Source: Thermoanaerobaculia bacterium
GTDB taxonomy: Bacteria; Acidobacteriota; Thermoanaerobaculia; Multivoradales; JAHZIX01
Direction of reading: 5' to 3'
Assembly: GCA_027069135.1 (NCBI GenBank)
Contig: JALXFE010000594.1
Coordinates: 1-35,590 of the forward strand
DNA length: 35,590 nt
In this document: piece by piece, positions 31,244-35,590 of the stretch
How the letters are laid out: every line of letters starts with the position of its first letter
Numbering within the stretch: the stretch's first letter is position 1
Translations under genes and position numbers: made by a program
Notes under the pieces: generated by a model
The model's database searches: none
Told to the model about the DNA's origin: nothing
The model's input: the letters and a program-made list of their open reading frames with translations, nothing else

Positions 31244-34200
31244 CTACTCCCCCCGGTCCAAGACCGCATAGACCACTGGGATCACGACCAATGTCAGGGC
31301 GGTGGAGCTCAAGAGCCCGCCGATAACGGTAAGCGCCATGGGGGAGCGCAGCTCGCTACCTTCGCCCAGGCCGATGGCCATGGGAAGGAGTCCCAAGACG
31401 GTGGTGGCGGTGGTCATGAGAATGGGCCGCAGGCGTTGGCGACCCGCGCGCCGTAAGGCCTCGAGCTTGGGGAGGCCCTGTTCCCGGCGGTAGCGGTTGG
31501 TGGCGTCGACCAGCAGGATCGCGTTGTTGACGACAATACCCGCCAGCATCACCACACCGATCAAGACGACGACGGAGACCGTGACCTTGAAGATGACGAG
31601 GACTATGAGCACTCCGACCAAGGAAAGCGGGACGCTGAACAGGATCACGAGGGGATGGAGCAGCGACTCGAATTGGGAGGCCATCACCAGATACACGAGG
31701 AAAATCGCCAGGGCGATGGCCAAGCGCATGCTCTTGAAAGAAGATTGCATCTCCCGCTGCTGTCCTCCCAGGCGCCAGTCGAAGCCGATGGGGAGGTCGA
31801 GGCCTTTGAGGAGGGCTTCGATATCCCGAGCTGCGGAGGCTAAATCCCGATCTTCGAGGTTGGCGGTGACGACGGCGGTGCGCTCGGCGTCGATGCGGCG
31901 GATCTCTGCCGGCCCCTCGACCTCCACCACCTCGGCGACGGCGGATAGCGGCAGGGCGGTGCCCCCGGTGAGAGCGACGACCAGTTGGCTTAAGTCGCGG
32001 GCGCTGTCACGGTATCGCTCCTCGGCGCGGAGGCGAATGTCGATGGTGCGCTCCGCCTGGTGAATCTTGGTAGCGACATTGCCCTGGACTTTGTCTTGAA
32101 CCACCGTCGCGACTTGTTGGAGGGTCAAGGAGAGGGCGGCCAACCGTTCCCGATCGAAGCGTATCTGGAGCTCCGGTGAGCCTCCTTCCGCCGAGGATTT
32201 GACGTCGGTCAGCCCTGGAATGTCTCGCATTCCGGCGGCTGCCTGGTCCGCGAACCGGCGCAGCTGCCGCTGGTTGAAACCACGAATCTCGACTTCGATG
32301 GGGGTGCTGAAGCTGAAGAACGACGGCCGACCGAAGCGCAGCTCCAGATCCTCCTGATCTGCCAGGGCTTCCCGAAGCTCGGCCATCAGCCGCTCTTCTT
32401 TCTCGCGGGAGAAAGGGGCGGCGACGGTGATCGCCAGCTGGCCTCGGTTCTCACGGCTCTCGGCGGCGGAACCGCCCTGTTGGCTGGAGGTACCGACCAG
32501 GGTATAGATCTGGGCGACCCCCTCCAATCGAGCCGCGGTGCGTTCCAAGGCGGCGAGCCGCCGCTGGGTGATATCCAGATGGGTGCCGGGTGGCAGCTCC
32601 ACGTCCACGAAGAATTCCCCCTGGATCACTTCCGGAACCAATTCCTGGCCGAGACGGGGATAGAGAGCGAGACTCGAGACGAGGGCCACGAGAGCGAAGA
32701 GCAGGGTTATCCCCCGGTGCTGAAGAGCTCCCGCCAGGAGGCGATCGTAGACGGCGGCCAGGGCATTGAAAGCTCGTTGAAAGAGCCGAGCGGGCGGATC
32801 GAAGACTAGCGCCGTGATCTCGGCAATGCCTCGAGCGATGCCTTTGGCGACGCGGGCCAGGGCGACAGCGACCCTAAAGCCCCCGCGTTCGACGCTCTCG
32901 GTGAGCTTTCGTTTCGGGTGCCGATCTGGGGAGGTCGCCTCAGCCTCCTCTTCGTCCCTTTCTTCGGCCTCAAGGTCCCGAACATGGAATTGCCGGGAGG
33001 CGAGCATGGGGATCAGGGTCAGGGCGACGAAGAGAGATACCAGGAGGGAGAAGGTGACGGTCATGGCCTGATCGGAAAAGAATTGGGCCGCCACCCCTTC
33101 CACAAAAATGATGGGAAGAAAGACGCAGATGCTGGTGACGGTGCTGGCGACGATGGCGGAAGAAACTGCCTTCGTGCCCTTGAGGGCAGCTTCGGCGATG
33201 CTGAGCCCTTGTTCTCGCCGCCGCTCTATCGCTTCTAAGACGACGATGGCGTTGTCCACAAGGAGCCCGATGCCCAGAGTGAGCCCTCCCAGGGACATGA
33301 TGTTGAGGGAGATGTCAGTGGCGTACATGAGAAAGAAGGTCGCCACGACGGAAACCGGGATCGCGGTGCCGATGATGGCGGTGGCGCGCCAGGAACGAAG
33401 AAAGAGGAAGAGCACCAGGATCGCTAAGGCGCCGCCGATGACGGCGGTCCTCAAGACCTCCCGGACGGATTGGCGAATGAATCGGGCCTGATCCGTGATC
33501 ACCGTCAGCTTGAGGTGGGGGTCGATCTTGGCCAACCGCTGCCGCAGGTCGCCAAGGGCTTCCTGGACGGCGGTCGATACCGTGACGGTATTCGTGCCGC
33601 CGGCCTTGAAGATTCCGACCTCGACACTCTCCTGGCCATCCAGGCGGCTGATGATCTCCCGCTCTCGGAAGCCCTTCTTTACTTTGGCGACGTCGCGCAG
33701 GCGTAGCAGCGCTCCGCCGGTGGCGGAGACGACCAGGTCTTCCAATTGCTCCGCTCGAAGGATCTCGTTTACCGTGCGGACCAGGTATTCCGTTTGTCCC
33801 TCCTTCAGGCGTCCGCCGGTGAGGTTGACGTTCTCCTGAGCCAGCTGTTGGATCACGCGCTCTACCGGCAGCGCGAGCCCCGCTAGCCGGCGCTCATCGA
33901 GCTCGATCTGAATCTCCTCCTCGAGGCCGCCCTGGACCACGGCGGCAGCCACCCCTTCGAGGCGTTCCAAGCTGCGCTTGACCCGCTCTTCGGCCACCTG
34001 CCGCAGGTGAATCAGATCGTCCGAGCCGGTGAGAGCGACACGGAGAATCGGGTCGAGGGAGGGGTCGTAGCGCAGGAGGAGCGGCGCCTGTGCATCCTCC
34101 GGTAGCACGAGGACGTCCAAGCGTTCCCGTACGTCGAGGGCGGCGAAGTCCATGGCGGTGCCCCAGGCGAATTCCAGGGTCACCTCGCTGACCTGGGCCC

Positions 34201-34453
34201 GGGAGCTGGAGGAGACCCGCACCAGGTTGTTGACCACGCCGACGGCGTTTTCCACCGGGCGGGAAATGAGGGTCTCGACCTCCGGCGGCGCCGCGCCGGG
34301 GAATTCGGTGCGAACCGTCAGGGATGGGTAGGTGATATCCGGCAGCAGGTCCGTCGCCAGCTGGCGGTAGGCCACCAGGCCGAACACCACGGCGGCGACG
34401 GCGAAGATGAAGATTGTCACCGGTCGCCGGATCGAGAGTTCGATCAGCTTCAT
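31244..34453 (-). CDS. RND-family efflux pump, inner-membrane transporter
   Basis: This encodes 1069 residues starting MKLIELSIRRPVTIFIFAVA, the standard RND N-terminus. It is a proton-driven tripartite exporter subunit of the AcrB/MdtB type. Visible features are porter-domain motifs (FPGAAPPEVETLISRPVENA), GLTLGIGLLVDNAIVVLEAI in TM4 (Asp-Asn where AcrB has Asp-Asp), and the second-half equivalents VMLAGIVVNNAILLVDATNR and MTTATTVLGLLPMAIG. The loop between TM6 and TM7 is long (~100 residues) with an acidic-then-basic stretch (EERDEEEAEATSPDRHPKRK). It lies downstream of the membrane-fusion gene in one operon (43-bp gap). No outer-membrane channel gene is in the window. The substrate is unknown. 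Confidence 0.95.
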   Translation of the reverse strand: MKLIELSIRRPVTIFIFAVAAVVFGLVAYRQLATDLLPDITYPSLTVRTEFPGAAPPEVETLISRPVENAVGVVNNLVRVSSSSRAQVSEVTLEFAWGTAMDFAALDVRERLDVLVLPEDAQAPLLLRYDPSLDPILRVALTGSDDLIHLRQVAEERVKRSLERLEGVAAAVVQGGLEEEIQIELDERRLAGLALPVERVIQQLAQENVNLTGGRLKEGQTEYLVRTVNEILRAEQLEDLVVSATGGALLRLRDVAKVKKGFREREIISRLDGQESVEVGIFKAGGTNTVTVSTAVQEALGDLRQRLAKIDPHLKLTVITDQARFIRQSVREVLRTAVIGGALAILVLFLFLRSWRATAIIGTAIPVSVVATFFLMYATDISLNIMSLGGLTLGIGLLVDNAIVVLEAIERRREQGLSIAEAALKGTKAVSSAIVASTVTSICVFLPIIFVEGVAAQFFSDQAMTVTFSLLVSLFVALTLIPMLASRQFHVRDLEAEERDEEEAEATSPDRHPKRKLTESVERGGFRVAVALARVAKGIARGIAEITALVFDPPARLFQRAFNALAAVYDRLLAGALQHRGITLLFALVALVSSLALYPRLGQELVPEVIQGEFFVDVELPPGTHLDITQRRLAALERTAARLEGVAQIYTLVGTSSQQGGSAAESRENRGQLAITVAAPFSREKEERLMAELREALADQEDLELRFGRPSFFSFSTPIEVEIRGFNQRQLRRFADQAAAGMRDIPGLTDVKSSAEGGSPELQIRFDRERLAALSLTLQQVATVVQDKVQGNVATKIHQAERTIDIRLRAEERYRDSARDLSQLVVALTGGTALPLSAVAEVVEVEGPAEIRRIDAERTAVVTANLEDRDLASAARDIEALLKGLDLPIGFDWRLGGQQREMQSSFKSMRLAIALAIFLVYLVMASQFESLLHPLVILFSVPLSLVGVLIVLVIFKVTVSVVVLIGVVMLAGIVVNNAILLVDATNRYRREQGLPKLEALRRAGRQRLRPILMTTATTVLGLLPMAIGLGEGSELRSPMALTVIGGLLSSTALTLVVIPVVYAVLDRGE

Positions 34454-34496
34454 TGGGGGAGCTCGGAGGCGCGACCGGATCCCGGGGCCGAGATGA

Positions 34497-35590
34497 TCAT
34501 CGGGAGCGATCCTTCATCCGTTCAAGCCTCCGGTCGATCTCTTCATCGGAGAATCCGCGCTTCTTCATCCGTTGGCGGATCTTCTCGACTTGGCTCGGGT
34601 CGTCCAGGTCGATGTTTCGGCCACCGAAACCTCCGGGCCGGCCCGAGCCCCCGTCGCCGCGCCGCCGGTCCGTTCCCGGCGCGGGGCCCGCACCGGTTCT
34701 CGGGGAAGGCGGTCCCGGAACGGGTCGTTCGACGGCGGTTTCGCCCCGGAGAATGTCGACGGGGGTTCCCTCGCTCAGATCGTCCTGGCCGACGACGACG
34801 ATGTTTTCTCCTTCCGAGACACCGTCAAGAATTTCGAGGAGCTGGGAGTTCTGGAAACCGAGCTGCAGGCGACGACGTTGGGCGACGCCGTCCTCGACGA
34901 CGAAAACGGAGTCGTCGAGGCTGTCGAGGGCTAGAGCCGCTTTCGGGATCACCAGCGTATCGCTGCGGGATTCCATCTCCAGATACACGCTGGCGAACAT
35001 CCCCGGGCGCAGCCGGTCACCCTTAACTTCCAAGGTCACCTTGAAGGTTCCGGTGGCGGCGTCAACCACGGGGCTGACCCGCAGGACCCGAGCCTCGAAT
35101 CGGTCGTCGGGCCAGGCTTCGACCTCGATGCGGGCCGGCTGGCCGATGCGTAGCCGAGGCAGCTCCCGTTCCGGCACCTGGATCGGGCACAGAAGGGGAT
35201 CGAAGTCCGAGATGCGAAAGACCGGCGAGCCGACGCTCAAGGTTTGGGCGAATTTTACGTAGCGGTTGACCACCAATCCACTGAAGGGGGCCCGCACCTC
35301 GGTGTAGAGCACCTGGATCTGAAGCCTCTCGAAATCGCTCTGGGCGCTTTGATAGCTGGCGAGAGCCTGATCTACGGTCTCCTGACTGACCAGGCCACCC
35401 TCAGAGAGCTTCTTGGAGCGCTCGTAGGTGAGCTCGGTTTCCTTGAGCCGAACGTTGGTGACGTCCAGTTGAGCTCGCAGCTCCCGATCGTCGATGCGGG
35501 CGAGAAGTTGGCCCTTGCGGATCCGCTGGCCTTCTTCGGCGTCGAGCTTGACGACGGGGCCTGCCACCCGGGCGAGGAGATCCACCTCCT
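34497..35590 (-). CDS. RND membrane-fusion (periplasmic adaptor) protein, 5' end outside window
   Basis: At least 363 residues are seen; the frame is open at the window edge, so the signal peptide is missing. Order: biotinyl-lipoyl half (GPVVKLDAEEGQRIRKGQLL), a coiled-coil hairpin (VRLKETELTYERSKKLSEGG), second lipoyl half (VRAPFSGLVVNRYV), then beta-barrel (ATGTFKVTLEVKGDRLRPGM) and membrane-proximal domains. This is the HlyD/AcrA adaptor for the pump encoded directly downstream. An unusual C-terminal tail of ~75 residues follows: Pro/Gly/Arg-rich, then a short helical module (KIRQRMKKRGFSDEEIDRRL) resembling SHOCT-like C-terminal modules. Confidence 0.93.
   Translation of the reverse strand, partial: EVDLLARVAGPVVKLDAEEGQRIRKGQLLARIDDRELRAQLDVTNVRLKETELTYERSKKLSEGGLVSQETVDQALASYQSAQSDFERLQIQVLYTEVRAPFSGLVVNRYVKFAQTLSVGSPVFRISDFDPLLCPIQVPERELPRLRIGQPARIEVEAWPDDRFEARVLRVSPVVDAATGTFKVTLEVKGDRLRPGMFASVYLEMESRSDTLVIPKAALALDSLDDSVFVVEDGVAQRRRLQLGFQNSQLLEILDGVSEGENIVVVGQDDLSEGTPVDILRGETAVERPVPGPPSPRTGAGPAPGTDRRRGDGGSGRPGGFGGRNIDLDDPSQVEKIRQRMKKRGFSDEEIDRRLERMKDRSR

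Overview
The window reads as a high-GC, Gram-negative-type bacterial chromosome. The best guess is an Acidobacteriota lineage (Thermoanaerobaculia-like), with Myxococcota as the main alternative. This rests on the gene repertoire, not on any marker phylogeny: very large secreted RHS proteins, an ECF sigma factor coupled to a Pkn-type Ser/Thr kinase with TPRs, secreted proteins carrying a D-x-F-E-x-G-x-x-x-x-W motif, and a lipoprotein joining a SurA-like region to a DsbA-like domain. No rRNA or tRNA gene is visible.

Positions 1-3710 form an accessory island made of RHS/polymorphic-toxin pieces. It holds three toxin-tip/immunity modules in tandem (1-765, 777-1828, 2020-2603), followed by an RHS core fragment (2618-3592) whose tip is missing. 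Module 2 is a small secreted toxin put out of frame by one extra G in a run of nine. Modules 2 and 3 have related toxin ends but dissimilar immunity genes.

Positions 3711-10907 are mostly ordinary chromosome: a small unknown gene coupled to tmk and holB, the SurA/DsbA-like lipoprotein, a group II PLP decarboxylase, a cysteine-desulfurase-like fold-type I enzyme, and a convergent membrane-anchored HELVH putative metallopeptidase.

Positions 10984-14453 (minus strand) encode an ECF sigma factor translationally coupled to a kinase-TM-TPR protein. Divergent from these, a 1992-residue secreted modular glycoside-hydrolase-like protein (14589-20567) is followed by a 1.9 kresidue secreted RHS protein (20668-26346) with a low-GC variable tip and a small membrane protein that may be its immunity factor.

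Positions 26690-28564 are a scar: an IS21-family remnant with frameshifted istA, an istA-istB fusion deletion and one surviving terminus. It abuts a near-identical 269-bp copy of the 5' part of the metallopeptidase gene located exactly 17,600 bp upstream. After a hairpin-rich 440-bp gap comes a secreted beta-helix protein (29007-31238). It converges on an RND efflux pump and its membrane-fusion partner (31244 to the window end), which form one minus-strand operon.

The strongest candidates for something new are the tandem toxin/immunity cassette array with a possible poly-G on/off switch, the shared D-x-F-E-x-G motif in the secreted proteins, and the 17.6-kb-separated duplication at the IS21 scar.
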